Counted from the first letter of the stretch, positions 37,034 through 44,709 are shown. The stretch is 64,000 nt of DNA from Tenericutes bacterium HGW-Tenericutes-1 (GCA_002839155.1 PGXM01000006.1:29832-93831), one strand, 5' to 3'. Translations and numbers: made by a program. The notes: generated by a model not told the origin, from the letters alone.

Positions 37034-37036
37034 TAC

Positions 37037-37071
37037 AAAAAGCTAGAATCTGCATTTGATTCTAGCTTTTT
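37037..37071 (+). terminator. Terminator of the hyp operon
   Basis: AAAAAGCTAGAATC (37037-37050) pairs with GATTCTAGCTTTT (37058-37070), a 13-bp stem with a 7-nt loop and a T-run. Confidence 0.88.
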
Positions 37072-37112
37072 ATTCATTTTTTCATATGTACATTTTTTAA
37101 GGAGGAATCAAC

Positions 37113-38186
37113 ATGCTTAACATGAAATCGTCACCTTACAGTCTTTATCAAGAAAAACAAAAACAAAGATATCTCATTTTATTCATGTTAATCCTCTTAC
37201 TAGTCTTCGTTGCGATTGTTTCGGTTTTTACAGGTAATTATCACTTAACATTTTTTGAATCGATCCGTGCTCTTTTTAAAGTCACTGATAATACTTCTCA
37301 CGATGTATTGATATGGCAAATGCGACTTCCTAAAACAATCATTGCGATTATAGCAGGGGCAGGATTATCTATTTCTGGATGTATCATGCAAACGTGTCTC
37401 AAAAATGATTTAGCTTCTCCTTCAACCTTAGGAATTACGTCAGCTGCTACTTTTGGTGCAAATTTATCTATAATTCTATTAAGTACATCTGCGTTATCAA
37501 TCAGTATTTTTAAAAGTCTCACTTATTTAACTTCGTTGTTTGCTTTTCTTTTTTCTATAGTGGTTGTTTTAATCATATTGAGTTTATCAAAATTAAAATC
37601 ATTTACTTCACAAACCATTGTATTAGCAGGAATTGCAATGAATTCCTTATTCCAAGCCTTCACGACAATGATTCAATATTTTGCTAATCAAGTGACATTA
37701 TCTGCGGCAATTTTTTGGACATTTGGTGATTTATCTCGAGGTAACTGGCAAGAAATCATTATACTTTTTATCATTATCATTCCAATATTTATATTTTTTA
37801 TAATGAAATCATGGGATTATAACAGTTTATCCAGTGGAGAAGATTTAGCAACCAGTTTAGGAGTGAAGGTGAATCGATTGAAATTTGTGTCGATATTATT
37901 CGCTGCATTAATCACTTCTGTTTGTGTTTCGTTCTTAGGAATGATTAGTTTCATTGGGTTACTAGCTCCTCACATCTCTAAAAAAATCTTTGGTAAAAAT
38001 CATAGTATATTAATTCCTGCTAGTGCAATTACTGGTTCAGTTATTCTGGTATTAGCAGATATATTATCAAGAACAATAATCAAACCTATTGTACTTCCCG
38101 TTGGCGCAATCACCTCTTTAATTGGGGCATCATTATTTTTATATCTATTAATCAAAGGAAGTAAAAAACATGAAAATGGACGTTAA
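37113..38186 (+). CDS. FecCD-family ABC permease (iron-siderophore/cobalamin/heme class)
   Basis: 357 residues with nine or ten hydrophobic segments, the usual size of FecCD/BtuC permeases. Conserved blocks are IWQMRLPKTIIAIIAGAGLSISGCIMQ near residue 70 (first 20 residues are the family signature), TFGDLSRGNWQE, and FIGLLAPHISKKIFG with the ATPase-contact loop. GGAGG precedes the ATG. It overlaps the ATPase gene by 17 nt and precedes the binding protein. Substrate not determined by sequence. Confidence 0.9.
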   Translation: MLNMKSSPYSLYQEKQKQRYLILFMLILLLVFVAIVSVFTGNYHLTFFESIRALFKVTDNTSHDVLIWQMRLPKTIIAIIAGAGLSISGCIMQTCLKNDLASPSTLGITSAATFGANLSIILLSTSALSISIFKSLTYLTSLFAFLFSIVVVLIILSLSKLKSFTSQTIVLAGIAMNSLFQAFTTMIQYFANQVTLSAAIFWTFGDLSRGNWQEIIILFIIIIPIFIFFIMKSWDYNSLSSGEDLATSLGVKVNRLKFVSILFAALITSVCVSFLGMISFIGLLAPHISKKIFGKNHSILIPASAITGSVILVLADILSRTIIKPIVLPVGAITSLIGASLFLYLLIKGSKKHENGR

Positions 38187-38922
38187 TGATTTAAGTTTCG
38201 CTTATGGAAAAGATCACATTTTAAATTCAATAAGCTTTTCAGTTGAAGAGGGGGAACGGTTGATTATCATAGGCAACAATGGTGTGGGAAAAACCACTCT
38301 CTTAAAATGTCTTAATCAAATGCTTGAACCAAAAAAAGGACTAATAACATTTAATGATATCAATTTAAATACCTATAGTCATAAAGAATTAGCAAAATTG
38401 ATGGCATATGTGCCACAATCTATTTCATATACGGAACAAAATGTTTTTGAAACAGTACTTTTAGGAAGAAAACCTTATATCAACTTTCAACCAAGTATCA
38501 ATGATTATTTAAAGACAGAAACCATTATTAATCAATTGTCATTACAACATCTTGCGTTAAAAAACACCAATCAATTAAGCGGTGGTGAAAGACAAAAAGT
38601 TGCCATTGCTAGAGCACTTAACCAAGAATCTAAGATAATCCTAATGGATGAACCTACCGCAAATTTAGATATCAAAAAACAACTTGAATTATCAGATTTT
38701 ATCATCGATATTTCCTCTAAAAATAAAATAATGATGATTATATCAATGCATGATATCAATTTAGCATTAAGAATTGGAACGAAATTTCTTGTCTTAAAAG
38801 AATCAAACATCTATGCGTTTGGTGACAAATCGATCATCACGAAACAACTCATCAATGATGTTTTCAACGTAAACTCAAAAACAGTGTATGACAATGATAC
38901 CCTTCATTTCATCTACGAATAA
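38170..38922 (+). CDS. FecE/BtuD-type ABC transporter ATPase
   Basis: 250 residues. Walker A IIGNNGVGKTTLLKC, Q-loop VPQSIS, signature LSGGERQKVAIARAL, Walker B IILMDEPTANLD and switch His in ISMHDINLA are all intact. It drives the FecCD permease encoded just upstream and serves the binding protein 13 nt downstream. Confidence 0.92.
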   Translation: MKMDVNDLSFAYGKDHILNSISFSVEEGERLIIIGNNGVGKTTLLKCLNQMLEPKKGLITFNDINLNTYSHKELAKLMAYVPQSISYTEQNVFETVLLGRKPYINFQPSINDYLKTETIINQLSLQHLALKNTNQLSGGERQKVAIARALNQESKIILMDEPTANLDIKKQLELSDFIIDISSKNKIMMIISMHDINLALRIGTKFLVLKESNIYAFGDKSIITKQLINDVFNVNSKTVYDNDTLHFIYE

Positions 38923-38934
38923 CAAGGAGAAAAT

Positions 38935-40044
38935 ATGATACATAAAAAAATAGCACTCTTTCTATGCCTCTTAATCTTTTCTATCTCAACAATTGCTTGT
39001 ACTAAACAAACAAGCGTGGTCATAGATACAATAATAATTACTGATATATTAAACCGTGAAGTTAGAGTAAAATTAAATGCTTCAAGATTTGTTTGTTTAG
39101 GGCCGAATTCACTCAGATTATATACTTATATAGCAAATATAGAAAACATTGTTGGAATTGAAAACTTCGAAATCATACAAACACCAAAAGGAAGGCCCTA
39201 TATTGAGCTCTATCAAGACAAAATTCTATCATTGCCAATTATTAGTGAAGGGGGTCCTAAGTCAACCCCTAATTCAGAAAATATTTTATTGGTCAATCCT
39301 GACGTAATAATTATGAGTAGTTATTATGATTTAAATGTCATTGAAAATATCGCCAATACAACGAACATTCCTGTGATTGTCATATCAAATGATACCTCAG
39401 AAGGAACAATCTTTAATGATGCTCTTTTTAAATCACTTGAAATACTGGGTGAAGTAACAAATAATCAAGCACGTTCTCAAGAAATTATCAATTATCTATA
39501 CTCGGTTAAAACGGATTTATTAATAAGAACTAGCATGATTCAAAATCCAAAAACAGCTTATATTGGAAGTTTGTCAAAAGCAGGACATCAACTCATTACT
39601 TCTACTTCTGGGGATTATGAAATGTTTGATTTAGTCAATATCACCAATATATCCAAAATTAATGATATTCATAATCAGGCGATGATTGATAAAGAGACAT
39701 TATTAAAGTGGAATCCTGAAATCATCTTTATTGATGCGAATGGGTATGAATTATTGCTTGAAGACATGTCAATAAATCCGTCATTTTATCAATCATTGAA
39801 TGCTTTTAAGAATCATCAAGTTTATCTACAAATGCCTTATAATTTTTATTCAACGAATTTAGAGATTGCATTACTTAATGCATACTACTGTGGATCAGTT
39901 CTTTACCCCGAACAATTTAATGATATCGATTTCGTCCAACTCATCTCTGAAATTTCAAATTTTTTTGTTGGCATAGATATCAATGGCATTCTTATCCAAG
40001 ATTATTATGGTGGATATCAAGCCTTAAACATAACATCGATATAA
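38935..40044 (+). CDS. Substrate-binding lipoprotein of the FecCD-type importer
   Basis: 369 residues with lipobox SISTIAC. TDILNREVRVKLNASRFVCLGPNSLRLYTYI begins a TroA/FepB-type two-lobed binding domain (first part up to residue about 60), with NPDVIIMSSYYDLNVIENIA and WNPEIIFIDANG typical of PF01497 proteins. AAGGAG lies 6 nt before the ATG. Ligand could be a siderophore, heme or corrinoid; the sequence does not decide. Confidence 0.85.
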   Translation: MIHKKIALFLCLLIFSISTIACTKQTSVVIDTIIITDILNREVRVKLNASRFVCLGPNSLRLYTYIANIENIVGIENFEIIQTPKGRPYIELYQDKILSLPIISEGGPKSTPNSENILLVNPDVIIMSSYYDLNVIENIANTTNIPVIVISNDTSEGTIFNDALFKSLEILGEVTNNQARSQEIINYLYSVKTDLLIRTSMIQNPKTAYIGSLSKAGHQLITSTSGDYEMFDLVNITNISKINDIHNQAMIDKETLLKWNPEIIFIDANGYELLLEDMSINPSFYQSLNAFKNHQVYLQMPYNFYSTNLEIALLNAYYCGSVLYPEQFNDIDFVQLISEISNFFVGIDINGILIQDYYGGYQALNITSI

Positions 40045-40084
40045 AGCTTGTAAATCATCAGTTTTTGCGTTTACAATGCAAATA

Positions 40085-40119
40085 AACCTAGAACATTATT
40101 CTTCAATAATAGGGTTCTA
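40085..40119 (+). terminator. Hairpin after the importer operon, overlapping the next promoter
   Basis: TAGAAC-ATTATT (40089-40100) pairs with AATAAT (40105-40110) and GTTCTA (40114-40119), leaving a 3-nt bulge; there is no T-run. It lies about 45 nt after the binding-protein stop and covers the -35 region of the next promoter. Weak terminator or operator-like element. Confidence 0.35.
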
Positions 40120-40121
40120 TA

Positions 40122-40130
40122 TGGTATACT
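40122..40130 (+). promoter_or_regulatory. Extended -10 promoter of the YgjV-like gene
   Basis: TGG followed by TATACT (40125-40130, five of six) forms an extended -10 element 27 nt before the start codon. No good -35 box is visible, as is common with extended -10 promoters. Confidence 0.5.
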
Positions 40131-40157
40131 ATTTGTTGTCAGAAAGAAGGTATTATT

Positions 40158-40787
40158 ATGTTAGAATATGTTGGTTATTTAGCATCGGTTGTTGTATTGA
40201 TTTCGCTTTTAATGAGTTCCATTAAAAAATTAAGATGGATTAACTTATTTGGATCCATTACCTTTGCGATCTACGGTTTTTTAATTGGATCCGTTCCTGT
40301 GGGTGTTTTAAATATTGGTACGAGTCTTATCAATATTTACTATCTCTTTAAAATCTTCAACGCAAAAGATTTCTTTACATTATTGCCCGTTTCTAAAACC
40401 ACACAATATTATGACTACTTCTTAAACTATTATTCAAAAGACATCATGAAATTCATACCAGATTTCAACGTTAAGATTGAAGAAGCTGACGTTGCTTATT
40501 ATCTTTTGAGAAACGCTATTCCGGTCGGCATGTTTGTCGGTTCTAAACATAGTGAAGATACCTTACTCGTCAAACTTGATTATGTGATTCCTCCTTATCG
40601 CGATTTTAAGATGGGTAAATATGTGTATACTTCACAAAGAGAGTTTTTTACCTCAAAAGGATTCAATAAACTCCTATGTTTTTCAGATAATATCAACCAT
40701 GAGAAATATCTATTAAAAATGGGATTCAAGAAATCAGATGACTCTACAACATCAAATCAATCTGAATTTTCTTTGTTACTAAAATAA
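40158..40787 (+). CDS. YgjV-type membrane protein with C-terminal acetyltransferase-like region
   Basis: 209 residues. The first about 80 residues contain three hydrophobic segments (YVGYLASVVVLISLLMSSIK, LFGSITFAIYGFLIG, GVLNIGTSLINIYYLF) as in YgjV/Imp inner membrane proteins. The soluble C-terminal part (VKLDYVIPPYRDFKMGKYVY, FTSKGFNKLLCFSDNINHEK, YLLKMGFKK) resembles the end of a GNAT N-acetyltransferase. Monocistronic; AGAAGG precedes the ATG. Function unknown. Confidence 0.7.
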   Translation: MLEYVGYLASVVVLISLLMSSIKKLRWINLFGSITFAIYGFLIGSVPVGVLNIGTSLINIYYLFKIFNAKDFFTLLPVSKTTQYYDYFLNYYSKDIMKFIPDFNVKIEEADVAYYLLRNAIPVGMFVGSKHSEDTLLVKLDYVIPPYRDFKMGKYVYTSQREFFTSKGFNKLLCFSDNINHEKYLLKMGFKKSDDSTTSNQSEFSLLLK

Positions 40788-40818
40788 TTTTTTTGAAAAT
40801 ATCATTTCTCATAAAATA

Positions 40819-40850
40819 AAGTCCAATTTGAATAATCTCAAATTGGACTT
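40819..40850. terminator. Bidirectional terminator between convergent genes
   Basis: AAGTCCAATTTGA (40819-40831) and TCAAATTGGACTT (40838-40850) form a perfect 13-bp stem with a 6-nt loop, flanked by A- and T-runs. It can stop both the YgjV-like gene (plus) and the matrix-protein gene (minus). Confidence 0.88.
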
Positions 40851-40871
40851 TTGTATATTTTAATAGGTTAA

Positions 40872-41354
40872 TTAGATTGAATCTTCTTGATTAAATAACA
40901 ATTGAAATGAAACGCTACTTCCTTGAATGATCGATAATTCAAAATCAGAGGTAGGCATTCTTAAACTAACAGAAACAGAGACTAACGCTTCACTTTCTGA
41001 AATCATTTCAATCGCATAATCAAATAGTAACAAGTCATTGACATTGGTAAAAGTTTGATTTCCATTTTTAAAAGTTATATTATGTGCCAATACATCAAGC
41101 GTATTGCCTTCAGTCACATCAACGTTAAAGGTATAAGTAACTTCATTAACGTCATTGACTCCTAAAACCGCTCCAACTGGGACTAAACGTTTTCCAGTTG
41201 GTGCAGATAAAGTAATAACTTTTGAGGTGTGAGAATAAGCTACATTCTCACTATACACTAAATTCGAGTCGTTTTCTAACCAATTTTGGTAGGTAAAGTA
41301 CGTCCCTAACAAAAGGAATAAGAAAACAAAAAAAGACACCCATGACGGTCGCAT
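40872..41354 (-). CDS. TasA/CalY-like surface protein under a c-di-GMP riboswitch
   Basis: 160 residues from the ATG at 41354 (AGGAG 8 nt upstream; a GTG at 41363 overlaps that site). N-terminal hydrophobic segment (VSFFVFLFLLLGTYFTY), then a beta-rich domain. KRLVPVGAVLGVNDVNEVTY matches KVLVPNGVVMKANDVDEVVL of the protein at 43604-44092, so the two are paralogues. TasA/camelysin-type proteins form extracellular fibres in biofilms; assignment here rests on the paralogue, its SipW-like neighbour and the riboswitch 26 nt upstream. Acidic C-terminus (FNQEDSI). Confidence 0.65.
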   Translation of the reverse strand: MRPSWVSFFVFLFLLLGTYFTYQNWLENDSNLVYSENVAYSHTSKVITLSAPTGKRLVPVGAVLGVNDVNEVTYTFNVDVTEGNTLDVLAHNITFKNGNQTFTNVNDLLLFDYAIEMISESEALVSVSVSLRMPTSDFELSIIQGSSVSFQLLFNQEDSI

Positions 41355-41379
41355 TTTGATCACTCCTATATATAAATGT

Positions 41380-41461
41380 CTAGTACGGCAACTGGCAATC
41401 CCAGAGGGACCCTATAGTTTTCTGTCGCCGGATTGCTCCGGGTTTAGCTTTATCAAACTAA
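41380..41461 (-). promoter_or_regulatory. c-di-GMP-I (GEMM) riboswitch A
   Basis: On the minus strand: P1 TTAGT (41457-41461) with ACTAG (41380-41384); P2 CCGGA-GCAA-TCCGG with a GNRA tetraloop; then GACAGAAAACTATAGGGTC and the 3' strand GGGATTGCCAGTTGCC, the GEMM-I order. The joining segment before P2 reads GCTAAAC. It lies 26 nt before the ATG of the matrix-type gene. No separate terminator stem is seen; P1 is 12 nt from the Shine-Dalgarno, so control may act on translation. Confidence 0.82.
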
Positions 41462-41511
41462 GCACTTATACATGACCATATGCGTCAGTACGGCTTGTCT
41501 TTGATACCTCT

Positions 41512-41539
41512 AATATATCATAATTATTTTATTATGCAA
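41512..41539 (-). promoter_or_regulatory. Promoter upstream of riboswitch A
   Basis: Minus strand: TTGCAT (41534-41539), 16-nt spacer, TATATT (41512-41517, five of six). It gives a leader of about 45 nt before the aptamer and shows that the 40872 gene is transcribed apart from the 41626-44092 genes. Confidence 0.45.
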
Positions 41540-41596
41540 CTACTTTGTATAAATTTGTTCCGTTTGTGATTTTAATATTGTTTTTTACCAAACAAA

Positions 41597-41619
41597 AAAC
41601 CACATAAATTATGTGGTTT
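41597..41619 (-). terminator. Terminator of the TasA/SipW-like operon
   Basis: AAACCACAT (41597-41605) and ATGTGGTTT (41611-41619), 9-bp stem with a 5-nt loop, followed on the minus strand by a T-run. It lies just after the stop of the 41626-42885 gene. Confidence 0.85.
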
Positions 41620-41625
41620 TATTAT

Positions 41626-42885
41626 TTAATTTCTGATTAAATAGAGTCTTCCATTGCCATCTTGATTCCATAAATCATTCGCAGTATAAAACTCAGAACT
41701 AAAGGTATTCCACCATGATATAGAAGGCATTGTCGAAGCATTGACAAGCGTTGCACTGATCCCTCTTAAGGTCGTATCTGGCGTATAAATAAATGCGCCT
41801 GATGCTGATCTAAATGAAACCATCGAGTAATACGATCTAAGTAATGTTTGAGAACCGCTCGTTCTACCTAAAGCCGTACCAACATAACTTCTATTGGCAT
41901 TGGTATTGGGATAGAGTGATCCAGTAAAGAATACATCGGATATTTGTACGTTCGTACTTGAGGATTGATTATATCCAATGAATCCGCCTAAATAACGGTT
42001 TGAATATTTCAAATTATACGTTGAATTGGTCTCTAATGTATTTTGTGACGTCATCTCAACGATGGCACGATTAACAAAAAATTTCCCACCGCTTGTTATT
42101 CTACCAACGATTCCACCGGTATAAGATGATGTTGCATAAGAATAAACTTCTCCTTGAATATCGATATCAGCGATGTTAACGGTAGCCCCACTGGTTCCAA
42201 CGGTACCAACGATACCACCCGTATAAGAACTCTTATTAAAGACTTTTAAATTCGTTGCTTTTATGTTATCAATATTAACAACCGTCGTCGATGTCGTAAC
42301 ACTGCCAACAAGTCCGCCTGCGCCACCCGTACTCGTAGCTCTGACACCTGCATTTTCAATGGTAATATTTGATATTGTATTGGTTAATCCGTTTGCATTA
42401 CCTGTAATTAAACCTGCTCTGGTGGACGTTCCTCCTAAAGCTGTATTCCCTAAATCCAAATAAACATTTGATAATGTTAAATTATAAACAGACCCGCCTG
42501 TCATTCTCGGAAATATCCCAATATACTGATAAGCGGTTGAGTTATGGAATATTGTTAAATTTGATAATGTTTTACCATTACCATCTAATGTTCCTCTAAA
42601 AACGACTGCATTATTTGTACTATTGTAACTCCAGTTAAAACCAGTAAAGTCAATATCATTAAATAAGTAATAACGATCTGTCGCTACACTGTCGGTCTTC
42701 GTTGCGAAATCATAAAATTCTTGAGCCGTAGTGATAGGGATTCCCCAATCACCGATGTTTAACGTACTGGCTTGTGTATTGATCTTGTCATCCCAATAAG
42801 CATAACCCATCATCAAAGCAGACGAAAAACTCATTAGAAATACAACTAACAGACTAATTTTTAAGATTAATTGTCTTTTCAACAT
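41626..42885 (-). CDS. Secreted GLUG-like beta-helix protein of the matrix operon
   Basis: 419 residues. The N-terminal signal ends in MMGYAYWDDKINTQAS, the AYWD pattern of SipW-processed proteins and shared with the TasA-like protein at 43604-44092. Next comes ITTAQEFYDFATKTDSVAT, FRGTLDGNGKTLSNLTIFHN and repeats with GGLVGSV, GGIVGTVG, GGIVGRIT and LGGFIGYN, a GLUG-type beta-helix as in the lipoproteins at 27-31 kb. Gene order and the signal suggest a biofilm-matrix or surface protein exported with the SipW-like peptidase. 50 nt after the peptidase gene; terminator directly downstream. Confidence 0.75.
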   Translation of the reverse strand: MLKRQLILKISLLVVFLMSFSSALMMGYAYWDDKINTQASTLNIGDWGIPITTAQEFYDFATKTDSVATDRYYLFNDIDFTGFNWSYNSTNNAVVFRGTLDGNGKTLSNLTIFHNSTAYQYIGIFPRMTGGSVYNLTLSNVYLDLGNTALGGTSTRAGLITGNANGLTNTISNITIENAGVRATSTGGAGGLVGSVTTSTTVVNIDNIKATNLKVFNKSSYTGGIVGTVGTSGATVNIADIDIQGEVYSYATSSYTGGIVGRITSGGKFFVNRAIVEMTSQNTLETNSTYNLKYSNRYLGGFIGYNQSSSTNVQISDVFFTGSLYPNTNANRSYVGTALGRTSGSQTLLRSYYSMVSFRSASGAFIYTPDTTLRGISATLVNASTMPSISWWNTFSSEFYTANDLWNQDGNGRLYLIRN

Positions 42886-42935
42886 GTTATTCGCTCCTTT
42901 CGATGACTTCTATTAATATAAAGAGAACCAAAGAA

Positions 42936-43544
42936 TTAAACTTGTTCTTCGGTTGATGGACTTGATTCGATTGGTTTATCTTCTTTTTTGGTTTTCTTAC
43001 TTGGGAAAGCAGACATTAAAATATAGATGATGACTACATCAGCGATAATCACAATTCGGCCAATCGTTGATTGTGCAAAGAGTAAAATCGGTCCTACCTT
43101 ACCAATGGTTGCGACATGAGCTCCAACGATTTCAAAATCTTGTAAAGTCCATGGGTCAAGATCATCATTGATTTCAGGTCTTGTTCTATAGGTTCTTACA
43201 CCGTCAGTTGTGATAATGGTATCCAAATAGTGTACCACGACGACTTTCTCACCATTGCCGCGAATATCGGCATAAAACGCGATAATTTGACCTTCTTCAA
43301 GGTCTTCATGATCAATACCGGTATCTATAATAACGATGTCACCGACATTAATAATCGGCTCCATACTATTGGTCGCAATCACATAATGATTGTATTTCGC
43401 AATGAAAGGCACATAATTAAATACCAAATACCCAATCGTAAAGATTAGGATAACGCTAAAGACAAACTTAATGGCATTTAAAGTACTTTGGTTTAATGCT
43501 TTACATTTCTTATTTTTCAATACAATCACCAAGGATTCATCCAA
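42936..43544 (-). CDS. sipW: SipW-like signal peptidase I
   Basis: About 202 residues. A transmembrane segment (FVFSVILIFTIGYLVFNYV) is followed by YVIATNSMEPIINVGDIVII with the catalytic Ser, and KVVVVHYLDTII with His in place of the usual Lys, the ER/SipW-type Ser-His pair. A second hydrophobic segment lies near residues 160-180 (IVIIADVVIIYILMSAF), then a charged tail. The frame starts at TTG (43544); an in-frame GTG is possible 15 nt later, and no ATG exists before the catalytic Ser. The Shine-Dalgarno (GAGGG) lies in the loop of a 10-bp hairpin. It processes TasA-type proteins such as the product of the gene before it. Confidence 0.86.
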   Translation of the reverse strand: MDESLVIVLKNKKCKALNQSTLNAIKFVFSVILIFTIGYLVFNYVPFIAKYNHYVIATNSMEPIINVGDIVIIDTGIDHEDLEEGQIIAFYADIRGNGEKVVVVHYLDTIITTDGVRTYRTRPEINDDLDPWTLQDFEIVGAHVATIGKVGPILLFAQSTIGRIVIIADVVIIYILMSAFPSKKTKKEDKPIESSPSTEEQV

Positions 43545-43567
43545 GAAGGATTATCCCTCTTGGATGA
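43537..43567 (-). promoter_or_regulatory. Hairpin covering the start of the SipW-like gene
   Basis: TCATCCAAGA (43537-43546) and TCTTGGATGA (43558-43567) form a perfect 10-bp stem. The TTG start lies in its 3' strand (RNA sense) and the GAGGG site in its 11-nt loop. It sits between the TasA-like and SipW-like genes, has no T-run, and could lower sipW translation or mark the 3' end of the tasA-like message. Confidence 0.55.
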
Positions 43568-43603
43568 CTTCGATTTTTAACTAATAATCTATTATTATTT
43601 TAA

Positions 43604-44092
43604 TTAAGCGATTGAACCTGTGAAGGTTAAATCAAAGGTAATATCTTGGTTCTTGATTACATCATAAACAGCAACAGTTGCTGGTTGATTTAATGTTACT
43701 GTAACTGTTACTAATACGTTTGTGCTATTAACAGTTGGAGAAGCTAAAACGATGTCGACATTAACTAAACCAGCATTGACAGCTGAACCACCAATTAAGA
43801 TGTTTGATGCAACAACAGATAAATCAAGATCAGCTAAAGCTGCTTCGTCTAATTTAACGTTATAAGTTAAAACAACTTCATCGACATCATTGGCTTTCAT
43901 AACAACACCGTTTGGAACTAATACTTTTCCTGCAGGCACAACTGCGACAGCTGCGACTTGTAATGTAACACCATTACCAATTTCAATAATTTCTGATTGT
44001 TCTTGTGCTAAATTGTCCCAGTAAGCAAACGCTAAAACGGTACCACTTAATAATAAAGCTACAACTAATACTGCAAATAATTTCTTAAACAT
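43604..44092 (-). CDS. TasA/CalY-like biofilm fibre protein
   Basis: 162 residues with a signal peptide ending LAFAYWDNLAQ, the AYWD-type processing region of SipW substrates. The mature part is short, Val/Ala-rich and beta-prone (VLVPNGVVMKANDVDEVVLT, VDIVLASPTVNSTNVLVTV), as in camelysin/TasA-family proteins, though shorter than TasA itself. It is the first gene behind two tandem c-di-GMP-I riboswitches and is followed by its likely peptidase. GGAGG lies upstream of the ATG at 44092. Confidence 0.78.
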   Translation of the reverse strand: MFKKLFAVLVVALLLSGTVLAFAYWDNLAQEQSEIIEIGNGVTLQVAAVAVVPAGKVLVPNGVVMKANDVDEVVLTYNVKLDEAALADLDLSVVASNILIGGSAVNAGLVNVDIVLASPTVNSTNVLVTVTVTLNQPATVAVYDVIKNQDITFDLTFTGSIA

Positions 44093-44163
44093 TTTTGAAT
44101 CCTCCTAATATTTTTTTTATATTTTTTTTAAAGACATATGTTAATTGCTTCTTCTAAAGAAAC

Positions 44164-44200
44164 AAAAAAAGCCAATACGGGTAGATGATGGCAACTGGCT
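44164..44200 (-). terminator. Terminator of riboswitch B (expression platform)
   Basis: On the minus strand AGCCAGT (44194-44200) pairs with ATTGGCT (44170-44176), followed by a run of seven T. AGCCAGT is part of the aptamer's 3' strand, so the terminator and the folded aptamer exclude each other; ligand binding should favour read-through. Confidence 0.78.
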
Positions 44201-44262
44201 GTCTTAATAAGACCCTCTAGCTTTCCGTCATCAGATCGCTCCGATTTTGGCTTTTGCATATC
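44184..44262 (-). promoter_or_regulatory. c-di-GMP-I (GEMM) riboswitch B, proximal tandem copy
   Basis: Minus-strand order: AAAAGCCAAAA, P2 TCGGA-GCGA-TCTGA with a GNRA tetraloop, GACGGAAAGCTAGAGGGTC, P3, then GACAGCCAGTTGCCATC. These are the conserved GEMM-I blocks. The segment before P2 reads GCCAAAA, with G at the position aligned to Vc2 G20. About 90 nt before the TasA-like start codon. Confidence 0.88.
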
Positions 44263-44300
44263 GCATAGTTTGTAATTGTAACTATGATAATTTTTTTTAT

Positions 44301-44332
44301 AAAAAAAACCATCATCCTAAAACAGATCATGG
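44301..44332 (-). terminator. Terminator of riboswitch C (expression platform)
   Basis: CCATGATC and GATGATGG (44309-44332) pair with one internal mismatch, followed on the minus strand by eight T. The 5' arm is the end of the aptamer (GCCATGATC), so again aptamer folding would compete with termination. Confidence 0.7.
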
Positions 44333-44400
44333 CAACTGGCTACCATCCATTGGAAGGCCCTATAGCTTTGCGTCGCTAACTTTCGCTAGTTTTGCTTTTA
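44325..44400 (-). promoter_or_regulatory. c-di-GMP-I (GEMM) riboswitch C, distal tandem copy
   Basis: Minus-strand order: AAAAGCAAAA, P2 CTAGC-GAAA-GTTAG with a GNRA tetraloop, GACGCAAAGCTATAGGGCC, P3, then GGTAGCCAGTTGCCATG. The block GACGCAAAGC is identical to the GEMM-I consensus. It starts almost at the predicted transcription start. The segment before P2 reads AGCAAAA, so A falls at the position aligned to G20 of Vc2, unlike copies A and B. Confidence 0.9.
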
Positions 44401-44408
44401 TTATTTAC

Positions 44409-44437
44409 ATTTTATTATGATATAAAACATTTGTCAA
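44409..44437 (-). promoter_or_regulatory. Promoter of the riboswitch-controlled matrix operon
   Basis: Minus strand: perfect -35 TTGACA (44432-44437), 17-nt spacer, -10 TAAAAT (44409-44414, five of six). Start point about 44402, just before aptamer C. Strong by consensus, which fits control mainly by termination in the leader. Confidence 0.78.
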
Positions 44438-44709
44438 GAAAAAAGATTCAATTTTACATTATTTTTACATTTATAGATAAAATCCATTTATTTCCGTTAT
44501 TATTATCTCTAAATTTAGCAAAATAATATGATTTAACAGTCGTTGAAATAATATCCTTTAATATCTTTTAATGTTTATACGTTATACTTTTATTTTATTC
44601 CGTTCTAATTATAATACATTATTAAATGAATTAGTATTGATAATGACAAATCGATAGATAAACTTAATTGATATTGATAATATCTCATTAAAAAATTGAA
44701 TTCACTGGC
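44438..44709. other. AT-rich divergent intergenic region
   Basis: Between the matrix-operon promoter and the promoter of the FUSC-HAD gene. Very AT-rich, with no frame carrying a Shine-Dalgarno and no clear operator or hairpin. Confidence 0.45.

Noticed and set aside
41462..41511. A possible fourth, partial aptamer upstream of riboswitch A (GCCGTACT occurs in both)
   Set aside because: Only an 8-nt match is shared; the GACGCAAAGC-like block and a GNRA-capped stem are missing.
41380..44400. Three similar elements (GGCAACTGGC ... GCTTT) first looked like dispersed repeats or CRISPR-like units
   Set aside because: Spacing is irregular and the conserved parts fold into P1/P2/P3 with GNRA loops on the minus strand, so they are riboswitches.
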